A stretch of 64,000 nucleotides of DNA from an uncultured Alphaproteobacteria bacterium (GTDB lineage Bacteria > Pseudomonadota > Alphaproteobacteria > HIMB59), in assembly GCA_902521155.1 (NCBI GenBank), contig CABYQR010000001.1:1-64000 (forward strand), in the 5' to 3' direction. Made by a program: the position numbers and the translations under genes. The notes beneath the pieces are model-generated. The model saw only the letters and a program-made list of their open reading frames with translations, ran no database searches and was not told the origin of the DNA. This document shows positions 1 through 9,497 of the stretch, piece by piece (within the stretch, counting starts at the first letter, position 1; the number at the start of each line of letters is the position of its first letter).

Positions 1-216
1 AGATAAAAATAATGGAATAAATATCATCCATTTATAAAAACTTTTAACTAAATTTTGATCACCGCCTAGGTAACCATGCCAAGCTAGTTGAATGTTTAAA
101 ATAAATTGATCAAAATAAACATCACCAAATTTTTTATTTAACCATAGAGGAATAATTATAAGTAGAAATAATATATAGAATAAAAATATTTTAATAAAAA
201 ATTTTAAAGAATTCAC
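1..216 (-). CDS. N-terminal fragment of a membrane protein, possibly LTA synthase/sulfatase-type phosphoglycerol transferase (runs off window)
   Basis: Manual minus-strand translation from GTG at 216: VNSLKFFIKIFLFYILFLLIIIPLWLNKKFGDVYFDQFILNIQLAWHGYLGG...; AGGAG just upstream; hydrophobic N-terminus. Family assignment tentative. Confidence 0.4.
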   Translation of the reverse strand, partial: MNSLKFFIKIFLFYILFLLIIIPLWLNKKFGDVYFDQFILNIQLAWHGYLGGDQNLVKSFYKWMIFIPLFLS

Positions 217-524
217 AGCTCCTAAGGTACAAAATTATGTCTATTTGTAAATTGTTTCAATGGTACGATATTTTATATTAGATTATTCTGGAAATGACTT
301 TTTTAATCTTATTAAAGAATTACAAAGAAAAAAATAAGTACTTTACAACCCTATTTTTAATTTTTAGTAAGAACACACCTAGTATAAGGTTCATACACCC
401 CCTATGGCACATGCATGGGGGTATCACAAAAGTATCACAACCAATAAAAAATTATTGTTTCAGCTACCTTGCTATACTAGTATCACTACTGGAAAATTGT
501 TGAGAATAAACGCTTAAACAATAG

Positions 525-600
525 GGGGCCATAGCTCAGCTGGGAGAGCGCTACGCTGGCAGCGTAGAGGTCAGGGGTTCGATCCCCCTTGGCTCCACCA
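525..600 (+). tRNA. tRNA-Ala (anticodon GGC)
   Basis: Cloverleaf: acceptor GGGGCCA/TGGCTCC, D-arm AGCTCAGCTGGGAGAGCG, anticodon stem-loop CTACG-CTGGCAG-CGTAG, T-arm GGGGTTCGATCCCC, encoded ACCA end. Confidence 0.95.
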
Positions 601-613
601 AAATAGGGGCAAT

Positions 614-820
614 ATGGAACAAAATATAGATAAGCTTTTTTCTATGAATTTCATAGGAACATGGCTCATTACACTCTTTCTAATAGCTGTAGTAATTTTT
701 GCTAGCTATAAAATATTTAATATTATGTTTAGGTCAGATATATACTTTAAAAAGTCAGCAATAAGCTATTTTTTAGTATTTGTATTTATTTTTGGTTTCT
801 TAATTTATTACTTCAGTTAA
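614..820 (+). CDS. Small hydrophobic membrane protein, unknown function
   Basis: 68-aa ORF with two hydrophobic segments, preceded by AGGGGC; directly downstream of tRNA-Ala. Confidence 0.55.
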   Translation: MEQNIDKLFSMNFIGTWLITLFLIAVVIFASYKIFNIMFRSDIYFKKSAISYFLVFVFIFGFLIYYFS

Positions 821-1132
821 TTAAGCTTGAGAAAATAGTTTTACTTTTTCAAATGGCATATGGTCAGCAATATCACTTTCTCCATAATAAACATCCTCAA
901 CTATTCCCTCCTCGTTAATTAAAACATCAACTGGAACGATATCAACGTATCCTTTAAATTGAACAGGTAAATAACCTTTAATACCAGCTAAGAAAAATCT
1001 ATGAACTTTAAAAATTATTGCTGAGAAGAGTTTTCCATAGGATCTCTCAACATCATATTTATTAAAATATTCAAAGTTTTCGTCAGCAAGCACGGTAAAT
1101 GGTAAATTATGTCTATCCAAATTTTTCTTCAA
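821..1132 (-). pseudogene. C-terminal remnant of an AhpC/TSA-type peroxiredoxin-like protein
   Basis: Sequence LPFTVLADENFEYFNKYDVERSYGK...VPVDVLINEEGIVEDVYYGESDIADHMPFEKV resembles the C-terminal half of peroxiredoxin-like proteins; the N-terminal catalytic Cys region is missing and there is no ATG start (open frame runs back into the dhaK 3' end). Confidence 0.5.
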
Positions 1133-1169
1133 AAAATCATACAGGCTTATTTTTTTGCAATATATTGTA

Positions 1170-2162
1170 TTACATTCCCCATCTCATGGCAGCTGTTAGA
1201 ACTGAAGAGTCCCAATGTTTTACAAGCTCTTCGTCAAGCTTAGTAAGTGTTATAGAAACCCCTTGCATCTCAAGAGAAGTACAATAATTACCAACTAGTG
1301 ATCTTGATATTTTTATATTTTTTTTATCAAGAACGTTTTTAGCATTATCAAATATTAAATATAACTCTGTAAGAGGAGTGCCTCCCATACCATTAACAAA
1401 TAATAAAATTTCTTCATTTTTTTCAGGCTTTAAATCCTCATTTATCGCCTCTAATAACTCACTAGTAACCTCCTGAGCAGATTTAATTTTATCTCTTCTT
1501 CTTCCTGGTTCTCCATGAATTCCAACTCCAAATTCCATTTCGTCATCACCAATTTCAAAGTTTGGTTTACCCGCTGCAGGTACAGAACAGCTTGTTAAAG
1601 CCACACCCATTGAACCTGAATTTTTATTAACTTTATCTCCTAATTTTTTGCATTCTTCCAAACTTCCTCCAGCTTCAGCTAAGGAGCCAACGATTTTTTC
1701 AACAACCACTGTTGCAGCCACACCTCTCCTACCTGTTGTAAAAGAAGAGTCTTCTACTGCTACATCGTCATTAGTGAGAACAGATGCATTCGGACCTGAC
1801 ATCATTTCAGCTGCCATTTCAAAATTCATAACGTCACCTGAGTAATTTTTTACGATAAAGATTACCCCAGCACCACTATCAACTTTCTCAGCCGCGGCTA
1901 ACATTTGATCTGGTGTAGGTGAAGAAAAGACATAACCTGGACAAGCAGCATCAAGCATACCATGACCTACTAAGCCACCATGCATAGGTTCATGGCCACT
2001 TCCTCCTCCACTTATTAGTGCGACTTTACCATCTTTAGTCGGTGAAGCTCTAGTAATAAAGTTAGGATCATAGTAACAGTTCACAATATCTTTATGTGCT
2101 GCACCAAACCCTTGCAAGCTTTCCTTAAGAAAGTTATCAGCTGTATTCATAAATTTTTTCAT
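1170..2162 (-). CDS. dhaK: Dihydroxyacetone kinase subunit DhaK
   Basis: GGGSGHEPMHGG and GIHGEPGRRR motifs; adjacent to dhaL. Confidence 0.92.
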   Translation of the reverse strand: MKKFMNTADNFLKESLQGFGAAHKDIVNCYYDPNFITRASPTKDGKVALISGGGSGHEPMHGGLVGHGMLDAACPGYVFSSPTPDQMLAAAEKVDSGAGVIFIVKNYSGDVMNFEMAAEMMSGPNASVLTNDDVAVEDSSFTTGRRGVAATVVVEKIVGSLAEAGGSLEECKKLGDKVNKNSGSMGVALTSCSVPAAGKPNFEIGDDEMEFGVGIHGEPGRRRDKIKSAQEVTSELLEAINEDLKPEKNEEILLFVNGMGGTPLTELYLIFDNAKNVLDKKNIKISRSLVGNYCTSLEMQGVSITLTKLDEELVKHWDSSVLTAAMRWGM

Positions 2163-2171
2163 AGTTTCCTC

Positions 2172-2801
2172 CTAACTATTTAAAACTGACTCACAGACAG
2201 TTTTGATCATTAATTGTGATGATCGCGCTCCCGGATCGATATGACCTTTAGCGCGTTCACCTAAAAATGAAGCCCTACCTTTTGTAGCTAGTAAATCTTT
2301 GGTAGATAGCATCCCTTTTTCAGCTATATCAATTGCTTCACTTAATATCTCATTTTTATTTTTGTTTTCTTCGACTCCTTTTTTTAAGCAATTAGAAACT
2401 GGGATAAGAACGTCCATCATTGTTTTTTCTCCCACATCAGCTTTACCTCTTTGTTTAACAGCTTCCACTCCTTGAGCAAAAATCTCAATTGCTTTTTTAT
2501 AGTCTATTCCCTCATCTATTCCATTTCCTTTTGCCATAGTCATAAATAAAGTCCCAAATAAAGCACCCGAAGAGCCACCTATTCCAGATAAAACTTTCAT
2601 AGCAATTTGGCTTAGGGCTTTGGAAGCCGTTAAATCTTTAATTGTTGATTCAAGCTCTATAACAAGTTTAATTCCTCGTTGAACATTAAAGATATGATCT
2701 CCATCCCCAATCTCTTGATCAAGTTTTTCGATTTCAGGAGCATTGGCATCAATAACTATTTGAATTTCTTTAGCTTTTTGAATAAAAAAATTAGAACTCA
2801 C
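2172..2801 (-). CDS. dhaL: Dihydroxyacetone kinase subunit DhaL
   Basis: GDGDH nucleotide-binding motif, GGSSGALFGT, DPGARSS motifs. Confidence 0.9.
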   Translation of the reverse strand: MSSNFFIQKAKEIQIVIDANAPEIEKLDQEIGDGDHIFNVQRGIKLVIELESTIKDLTASKALSQIAMKVLSGIGGSSGALFGTLFMTMAKGNGIDEGIDYKKAIEIFAQGVEAVKQRGKADVGEKTMMDVLIPVSNCLKKGVEENKNKNEILSEAIDIAEKGMLSTKDLLATKGRASFLGERAKGHIDPGARSSQLMIKTVCESVLNS

Positions 2802-3808
2802 TAGACCCTCTTTCCTTGTTCATTAAAAAATAAAACCTTACTATTATCAATACCAAATTTAATGTCTTGACCACGTTGGCCATCAAAAGAACCTTGGTAC
2901 AAAGATAATATCTCAGTTCCATTATAATCTAACTCTACAACAGTTTCGGCACCTAAGGCCTCTATAGTTTTTACTGATCCAATTAATTCCCCTTGTCCTA
3001 GTTTAACATGTTCGGGTCTAACACCTAATTTATGATCACTACTCGGTAAAGAAGTTTTTAAAGTAGAGTTATTCAAAATATTAATCTTAGGTGATCCTAA
3101 TCTATTGGCTACATAAATCGAATTTGGTTTATTATAAATTTCCTCGGGGGTGCCAATTTGAGCTATTTTACCATTCTCTAAGACGCCTATCTCATCAGCC
3201 ATTGTTGTTGCTTCCGCTTGATCATGAGTTACATATAAAATCGTAGCTCCTAAATTTAGTTGAATTTTTTTTAACTCAACTCTTAAACTTTCTCTTAGTT
3301 TTGCGTCTAAGGAAGATAAAGGTTCGTCCATTAAGTAGATGTTAGGGTCTCTTACGAGCGCTCTTCCAATTGCTACTCTTTGCATTTCTCCACCTGAAAG
3401 CTCTGTTGCCTTGTTATTTAATTTAGGGGAAATCTTTAACATCTCTGCTATTTTTGTAACTTTAGAGTCAATTTCACTTTCAGGAAGTTTTCTCAGAGGG
3501 GAGCGAAGAGGAAAAGCTAAATTGTCATAAACTTTGTAATGGGGATACAAAGAATATTGTTGAAAGACGAAGGCAGTATCTCTAGCTGCTGGTTGAGCAG
3601 AGGTAATATCTTCATCATCAAATAAAATTTTGCCTTTATCAATTTTTTCAAGACCTGCCACGGAGCGAAGCATAGTGGTTTTACCAGCACCAGTAGGACC
3701 TAAAAGTACAAAGAATTCTCCATCTTTAACGGTAAAGCTTACATCATCTAGAGCTTTAATAGTTTTGTCATAAATTTTAGTGACATTCTGAAGTTCGACT
3801 TTAGCCAT
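2801..3808 (-). CDS. ABC transporter ATP-binding protein (UgpC/MalK type)
   Basis: Walker A GPTGAGKTT, signature LSGGEMQRV, Walker B IYLMDEPLSSLD, C-terminal TOBE-like region. Confidence 0.93.
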   Translation of the reverse strand: MAKVELQNVTKIYDKTIKALDDVSFTVKDGEFFVLLGPTGAGKTTMLRSVAGLEKIDKGKILFDDEDITSAQPAARDTAFVFQQYSLYPHYKVYDNLAFPLRSPLRKLPESEIDSKVTKIAEMLKISPKLNNKATELSGGEMQRVAIGRALVRDPNIYLMDEPLSSLDAKLRESLRVELKKIQLNLGATILYVTHDQAEATTMADEIGVLENGKIAQIGTPEEIYNKPNSIYVANRLGSPKINILNNSTLKTSLPSSDHKLGVRPEHVKLGQGELIGSVKTIEALGAETVVELDYNGTEILSLYQGSFDGQRGQDIKFGIDNSKVLFFNEQGKRV

Positions 3809-4890
3809 TATGTCATAAACTCGCTTGCTATTGCTTTGTCAGTAGAGCCATCAAAAATAATTTGGTTATTATTCAATGTATTAAACTGAACTTGCTCATT
3901 GATTTTTACATTTGTATCACTATCTACTCTTATCTTAATATTTCCTAGACTAGTTTCTATTGTAAGAATTTTTCTTGATCCTAGATATTCAACTCCAAAT
4001 ATGTTTCCTTTAATTCCATTTTCTGAAACTAATTTTAAATTTTCTGGTCTGACTCCTAAAAAGTTTTGATCGGAAGAAGAGGCACCTCTTTGAAAGGGTA
4101 TTGGTAAAGTGGTTTCAGAGATATTTACACTGGATTGATTGGGAGATATTTTTTCATTAACAGGAATAAAGTTCATCCCAGGAGAACCAATAAAATTAGC
4201 CACAAATTTTGTCTTTGGTTTATTGTAAATAATATTAGGAGAGTCTGCTTGGAGTATCTCTCCTTCATTCATCACGGCTATCCTATCTGCCATAGACATT
4301 GCTTCTTGTTGATCATGAGTTACATAAACTGTTGTGGCATCTATGTCATCATGAAGCTTGCGGAGCTCTAAGCACATAAGCTCTCTAAACTCAGCATCTA
4401 AAGTTCCTAATGGTTCATCCATTAGAAAAGCTTTTGGTCTTCTTACTAATGCTCTACCCAAAGCTACTCTTTGACGATCACCACCAGCTAAAGAAGAAAC
4501 CTTAGATTTAAGTAAGTGATCAATTCTTAATAATTTTGCAGCTTCTAAAACTCGAGTATTTATATCTTTTTTTGAAAATTTTTGCATTTTTAAGGGAAAA
4601 GATAGATTATTTTTAACGTTCAGATGTGGGTATAAAGCAAAAAGCTGGAAGACAAATGCTATGTCTCTTTGAGACGCCCTAAGATAACTAACATCCTCTT
4701 TATCAAGGTAAATATTACCAGATGTTGGTAATTCTAACCCTGCAATCATGCGTAGAGTTGTTGTTTTTCCACACCCCGATGGGCCTAAAAGAACAAAAAA
4801 CTCTTTATTTTCAATAACTAAATTAGAATTTTTGACAGCTATAAAATCACCAAAGGATTTATGAAGATTTTTTATTTCTATTTCTGCCAT
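3808..4890 (-). CDS. ABC transporter ATP-binding protein (UgpC/MalK type)
   Basis: Walker A GPSGCGKTT, Walker B AFLMDEPLGTLD; second ATPase of the operon. Signature is LAGGDRQRV rather than LSGGQ. Confidence 0.92.
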   Translation of the reverse strand: MAEIEIKNLHKSFGDFIAVKNSNLVIENKEFFVLLGPSGCGKTTTLRMIAGLELPTSGNIYLDKEDVSYLRASQRDIAFVFQLFALYPHLNVKNNLSFPLKMQKFSKKDINTRVLEAAKLLRIDHLLKSKVSSLAGGDRQRVALGRALVRRPKAFLMDEPLGTLDAEFRELMCLELRKLHDDIDATTVYVTHDQQEAMSMADRIAVMNEGEILQADSPNIIYNKPKTKFVANFIGSPGMNFIPVNEKISPNQSSVNISETTLPIPFQRGASSSDQNFLGVRPENLKLVSENGIKGNIFGVEYLGSRKILTIETSLGNIKIRVDSDTNVKINEQVQFNTLNNNQIIFDGSTDKAIASEFMT

Positions 4891-4892
4891 GG

Positions 4893-5084
4893 TTAATCTG
4901 GAAAGTGACTAGTGATTACAAAGCCAATAGTTCCTATTAAAATTACAATAAAAGAATATGTGTACATCCACATAGCAAATGGCTGCATCAACATAAAGAC
5001 ACCTATTAAAATTAAAGCAGTAGATAGGTTTTCCCAAATTACTCTTCTGAAGATTTTTCTAAATAAGCTTTTTTTCTCAGACAT
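4893..5084 (-). CDS. Small two-TM protein within sugar ABC operon
   Basis: 63-aa hydrophobic ORF tightly packed between permease and ATPase genes; position is analogous to small membrane proteins in other CUT1 operons. Confidence 0.65.
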   Translation of the reverse strand: MSEKKSLFRKIFRRVIWENLSTALILIGVFMLMQPFAMWMYTYSFIVILIGTIGFVITSHFPD

Positions 5085-6028
5085 TATTTTCTAACTGCTC
5101 CAAATGTAATTCCTCTTAATAAATGTTTTCTTAAAACTACTGTAAATATCATAACAGGTATTAAGAACAAAGTTGTACCAGCACCAATAGCCGGCCAATC
5201 TAATCCTCCCTCACCAATAATAGTTGGTATAAATGGAGGTGCTGTTTGAGCATTAAACTGGGTTAATAAAACTGCAAATGCGTATTCGTTCCAGGAGAAA
5301 ATCATACAAAAAATGGCAGTAGCGGCAATACCAGTCATCGCCTGAGGTAAAACTACTTTAAAAAAAGCTTGGAGTCTGGAGTAACCATCAATCATTGCAG
5401 CCTCTTCATATTCTTTAGGTATCTCATCCATGAAACCTTTCAACAACCAAACAGCTAAACTTAAATTAACAACAGTATATAAAATTATCATTCCCAAGTG
5501 AGTGTCGCCAAGACCTAGCTTTCGATACATAATAAAAATTGGAACAGCAACAGCTATAGGGGGGAACATTCTAGTTGATAATATAAAAAACATAAGGTCA
5601 TCTTTTAATGGGACTTTGAAACGAGAAAAGGCATAGGCTGCTAGAGCGCCTAAGAATACAGAAAAGAAAGTTGCGCCAAATCCAATAATCATAGAATTAG
5701 TGTATCTGCCAAAAAATTTCGAAGGTCCAGTGATGACCATGTCCCTACTTCTGACTAGCTCTTCATACCAGGTCTCTGCCTCAGGAAGAGAGTCTAAATA
5801 CTCCTCGGATTGCCTAGATCTATTAGTAAATAAATTCACATATCCCTCTAAAGATGGCTCAAAAAAAACCTCTGGCGGATAAGAGATAGCACTATCAACA
5901 CTTTTGAAACTAGTCGCTACAATCCAAGAAATAGGTATCAAAGTAACAACCATATAGACGATTATTATGGTAGCTGCTAATTTCCTTGAAAAACCTGAGG
6001 GTTCTAAGGGTGATCTTGAAGTATCCAT
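5084..6028 (-). CDS. Carbohydrate ABC transporter permease (MalG type)
   Basis: EAAMIDGYSRLQAFFKVVLPQ EAA-loop motif, multiple TMs. Confidence 0.92.
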   Translation of the reverse strand: MDTSRSPLEPSGFSRKLAATIIIVYMVVTLIPISWIVATSFKSVDSAISYPPEVFFEPSLEGYVNLFTNRSRQSEEYLDSLPEAETWYEELVRSRDMVITGPSKFFGRYTNSMIIGFGATFFSVFLGALAAYAFSRFKVPLKDDLMFFILSTRMFPPIAVAVPIFIMYRKLGLGDTHLGMIILYTVVNLSLAVWLLKGFMDEIPKEYEEAAMIDGYSRLQAFFKVVLPQAMTGIAATAIFCMIFSWNEYAFAVLLTQFNAQTAPPFIPTIIGEGGLDWPAIGAGTTLFLIPVMIFTVVLRKHLLRGITFGAVRK

Positions 6029-6931
6029 TTATCGATCCTTTATTTTGTTCATGACTTTGACATAAACATTTCCAAATCCAAATATTGTGACAAATAATAT
6101 TACAGCAAAAGCCGAACTATATCCGGTCTTCCATTTCTCAAAAGCTTCTCGTTTCAAATTAATAGAAGCTAATTCAGTTGCAGAACCGGGTCCTCCAGAG
6201 GTTAGTTCAACAACTAAATCAAACATTTTAAAATTTTCAATCCCCCTAAATAAAAGAGCTAATAGCAAAAATGGCAAGACCGAAGGAAGAGTAATGTGAA
6301 TAAATTGTTGCCATTTACTTGCTCGATCAACTTCTGCGGCTTCATACATGTAATTAGGAATAGACCTTAATCCAGCTAGGCAAATTAACATTGTAAAGGG
6401 TGTCCACATCCATGTATCAACAATCACGATAGACCATGGGGCAAGAGTGCTAGATCCAATCATATCAAATACACCAAAGTCATAGAAAAAATTAATGACA
6501 TAGTTGAATAAACCAACCTGAGGATTATATAAATATGTCCAAAATACACCCACAACAGCTGGTGATAACATCATGGGTAGTACAATCAGTGTAGTTAATA
6601 ATTCATTTCCTTTAAATTTTTTATTTAATAAAAGTGCTAGACCAAGTCCAATTAGAGCCTGGAGAATTAACGTCCAACAAACAAAATGAGCTGTAATTTG
6701 CATCTTTTCCCAGATCTCTTCTTTACCAAGAATTTTTTTATAATTTTTTAAACCAACAAACTTTGGCTCTCTTCCAATTTTATTAGCGTAGAAATTTGTA
6801 AAAGACATTCTGATTGCATAAATCAGAGGATATATATTGATTGCTAAGAGTAGGATTAAAGTAGGAGTAATAAAAATCCAAGCAATAGCTTTATCAGATA
6901 AGCCTTTAAATTTTTTGACAGCACTCTTCAT
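6029..6931 (-). CDS. Sugar ABC transporter permease (MalF type)
   Basis: EAAEVDRASKWQQFIHITLPSV EAA-loop, six TMs. Confidence 0.92.
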   Translation of the reverse strand: MKSAVKKFKGLSDKAIAWIFITPTLILLLAINIYPLIYAIRMSFTNFYANKIGREPKFVGLKNYKKILGKEEIWEKMQITAHFVCWTLILQALIGLGLALLLNKKFKGNELLTTLIVLPMMLSPAVVGVFWTYLYNPQVGLFNYVINFFYDFGVFDMIGSSTLAPWSIVIVDTWMWTPFTMLICLAGLRSIPNYMYEAAEVDRASKWQQFIHITLPSVLPFLLLALLFRGIENFKMFDLVVELTSGGPGSATELASINLKREAFEKWKTGYSSAFAVILFVTIFGFGNVYVKVMNKIKDR

Positions 6932-6962
6932 ATCAGAATATATCTAATTAAATTTTTATGAG

Positions 6963-6984
6963 GGGTGGGAGAAATCTCCCACCC
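6963..6984 (-). promoter_or_regulatory. GC-rich hairpin between SBP and permease genes
   Basis: GGGTGGGAGA-AA-TCTCCCACCC perfect 10-bp stem, 14 nt after the SBP stop; no strong U tract. Confidence 0.7.
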
Positions 6985-6998
6985 TTAAGATTTATATT

Positions 6999-8309
6999 TT
7001 ATATTTTTCCGTCTGCTTCAAAGACTTCTTCCCAGTCCTCAATAATTTTATCGAGGGCCTCTTTAGCAGAACCTTTTCCGTTAACAACATAATCGTGAAT
7101 TCTCTCCTGCATAGGAAGCATTAATTCAACAAATGTTGGTTCTTGCCAGAAATCTTTAACTATGCCCATTGAATCAAGGAAACCTTGAGCATAAACAGCC
7201 GAGTCAACAAAATCTGGAGATCCAAGAACATCCATATGACATGAATACCCTCCTAAATCCCACCATTTTTGTTGAATATCTGGTCTTGCAAACCACTTCA
7301 TATATTCAAGAGCTAAGTCTTGCTTTTCTGAGTAACTAACAACAGAGATACCTTGTCCACCTAAAGTAGCAGCACAAACGTTTTGACATGGGTTTGCAAA
7401 GAAACCTGACTCACGTCCATCACTATCTTCTTTATAAACACCCGGCCAGAAAGCATACCAGTTCATCTGGAAAGCAACCTGCCCTGATTTGTAGGCATCA
7501 AGGTTTGCAACCATATAGGCATCTGAGTGCCCTGGAGGTGCGCAATCCTCATACATTTTTCTATAGAACTCAACTGCCTCTGCAGCTGCATCAGAATTGA
7601 AATAACCGTCCATTGAATAAGGATTATTTGGATCTTCGTACTCCATACCCCATGCATACATAGCAGCAGTTACACCCATAGTAATGCCCTCAGAGCCACG
7701 CTCTGTATTTATAGCAGCTCCATATCTTACTACGCCATCAATCTCTCTTCCTTGGAAGAAAGTACACATGTCATATAATTCATCCCAAGTTTTAGGAACA
7801 CCTAGATCATAACCATGTTTTGATTTAAATTCAGATTGAAGTTCTGGTCTATTGAACCAGTCTTTTCTGTAAGCCCAAGCTAGTGCGTCACCCATTGCTG
7901 GAAGTGCATAATAGTTTGGACTTCCTTTAGGCCATGTTGAGTAGGCATAAACAGTAGCTGGGTTAAAGTCATCCATTGATATTCCGTTAGCATCAAAGAA
8001 ATCATTTAATTTTACATAATGACCATAAACAGCACCGGCACCAATCCACTGAGAGTCTCCAATTAAGAGATCAAATGTGCTACCTTGGTTGTTAAGTTCA
8101 TTTAACATTCTATCAGCAAAATTTGGCCAAGGCACAAATTCGAAGTTCATGTCAACACCAGTTTCTGCTGTAAATTCTTTACTTAGTTCTTGTAAAGCAT
8201 TAGCTGGATCCCAAGCGGCCCAACCTAGAGTCAATGACTCAGCTTTTACATTTAAAGAAAAAAATAAAGCAAATACTGGTAATATAAAAATAGATAGTAT
8301 CTTCTTCAT
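6999..8309 (-). CDS. Extracellular solute-binding protein (carbohydrate, family 1)
   Basis: Signal peptide MKKILSIFILPVFALFFSLNVKA; COG1653-like composition; heads the ABC operon. Confidence 0.9.
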   Translation of the reverse strand: MKKILSIFILPVFALFFSLNVKAESLTLGWAAWDPANALQELSKEFTAETGVDMNFEFVPWPNFADRMLNELNNQGSTFDLLIGDSQWIGAGAVYGHYVKLNDFFDANGISMDDFNPATVYAYSTWPKGSPNYYALPAMGDALAWAYRKDWFNRPELQSEFKSKHGYDLGVPKTWDELYDMCTFFQGREIDGVVRYGAAINTERGSEGITMGVTAAMYAWGMEYEDPNNPYSMDGYFNSDAAAEAVEFYRKMYEDCAPPGHSDAYMVANLDAYKSGQVAFQMNWYAFWPGVYKEDSDGRESGFFANPCQNVCAATLGGQGISVVSYSEKQDLALEYMKWFARPDIQQKWWDLGGYSCHMDVLGSPDFVDSAVYAQGFLDSMGIVKDFWQEPTFVELMLPMQERIHDYVVNGKGSAKEALDKIIEDWEEVFEADGKI

Positions 8310-8341
8310 GTTATATCCTCCTAGTTCAATAACGATTGTTA

Positions 8342-8360
8342 ACTATACAAAATTTATAGT
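8342..8360. promoter_or_regulatory. Possible operator in divergent promoter region
   Basis: Inverted repeat ACTATA-N7-TATAGT between divergent genes at 8309 and 8443. Confidence 0.25.
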
Positions 8361-8442
8361 AAATTATAAATATTGTAATTAAATGCTTTTAAGCTATGTC
8401 AAAAATTCATAGAATAATACTTTGAGTTTAGGGGGTTAGAAG

Positions 8443-9495
8443 ATGTCAATTAAAGGACCGGCTATTTTTTTAGCACAATTTGCTGGAGATGAGGCGCCAT
8501 TTAATAGTCTTGAGAGCATTTCAAAATGGGCAAGCAATTTAGGTTATATTGGGGTTCAAATCCCAAGCTGGGATGCAAGGTTATTTGATTTAAAAAAAGC
8601 TTCTGAGAGCAAGGGTTATTGCGATGAAGTTAAAGGAGTCTTATCAAATCACAATTTATCTTTGACTGAGTTATCCTCTCACCTTCAAGGCCAATTAGTA
8701 GCTGTCCACCCTGCCTATGATACTGCTTTTGATGGATTTGCAGCTCCTGAAGTAAGAGGCAATCCTAAAGCTAGACAAGAGTGGGCCGTTAACCAACTCA
8801 TGATGGCAGCAGAAGCCTCTAAAAATTTAGGTTTAACTAATCATGTTACTTTTTCAGGAGCTCTAGCTTGGCCCTATGTCTATCCTTGGCCACAAAGACC
8901 TGCTGGTTTAGTTGAAACCGCCTTTGATGAACTAGCTAGTCGTTGGATACCTATACTTGATCAGTTTGATAATTGTGGAGTAAATTTATGTTATGAAATT
9001 CATCCAGGTGAGGATTTACATGATGGTATTACGTTTGAAATGTTTTTAGAAAGAGTAAAGAATCATTCACGCTGTAATATGCTCTATGACCCAAGTCATT
9101 ATGTACTTCAGCATTTAGACTATTTACAAAATATTGATATCTATCATGAAAAAATAAAAATGTTTCACGTTAAAGATGCTGAACTGAATCCCTCTGGTAA
9201 GCAAGGAGTTTATAGTGGGTTTCAATCATGGAAAAATCGAGCAGGTCGATTTAGATCTTTAGGAGATGGGCAAGTAGATTTTAAATCAATATTTTCAAAA
9301 TTGACAACATATGGTTTTGATGGTTGGGCTGTATTAGAATGGGAATGCGCGCTAAAACATCCTGAAGATGGTGCAAAAGAAGGTTCTCAATTTATTAAAG
9401 AACATATTATTAGAGTAACCGAAAAAGCTTTTGATGATTTTGCTGATGCTGGTACCGATGAAAAAGCTAATAAAAAAATGTTAGGTATAGAATAG
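8443..9495 (+). CDS. Sugar phosphate isomerase/epimerase (xylose isomerase-like TIM barrel)
   Basis: CYEIHPGEDLHDG, MLYDPSHYVLQHLD, MFHVKDAE, WAVLEWEC: metal-binding TIM-barrel signatures. Confidence 0.85.
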   Translation: MSIKGPAIFLAQFAGDEAPFNSLESISKWASNLGYIGVQIPSWDARLFDLKKASESKGYCDEVKGVLSNHNLSLTELSSHLQGQLVAVHPAYDTAFDGFAAPEVRGNPKARQEWAVNQLMMAAEASKNLGLTNHVTFSGALAWPYVYPWPQRPAGLVETAFDELASRWIPILDQFDNCGVNLCYEIHPGEDLHDGITFEMFLERVKNHSRCNMLYDPSHYVLQHLDYLQNIDIYHEKIKMFHVKDAELNPSGKQGVYSGFQSWKNRAGRFRSLGDGQVDFKSIFSKLTTYGFDGWAVLEWECALKHPEDGAKEGSQFIKEHIIRVTEKAFDDFADAGTDEKANKKMLGIE

Positions 9496-9497
9496 TT

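Noticed and set aside
294-503. 69-aa ORF upstream of tRNA-Ala
   Set aside because: No RBS, no recognisable protein features, overlaps a repeat/hairpin region; likely non-coding.
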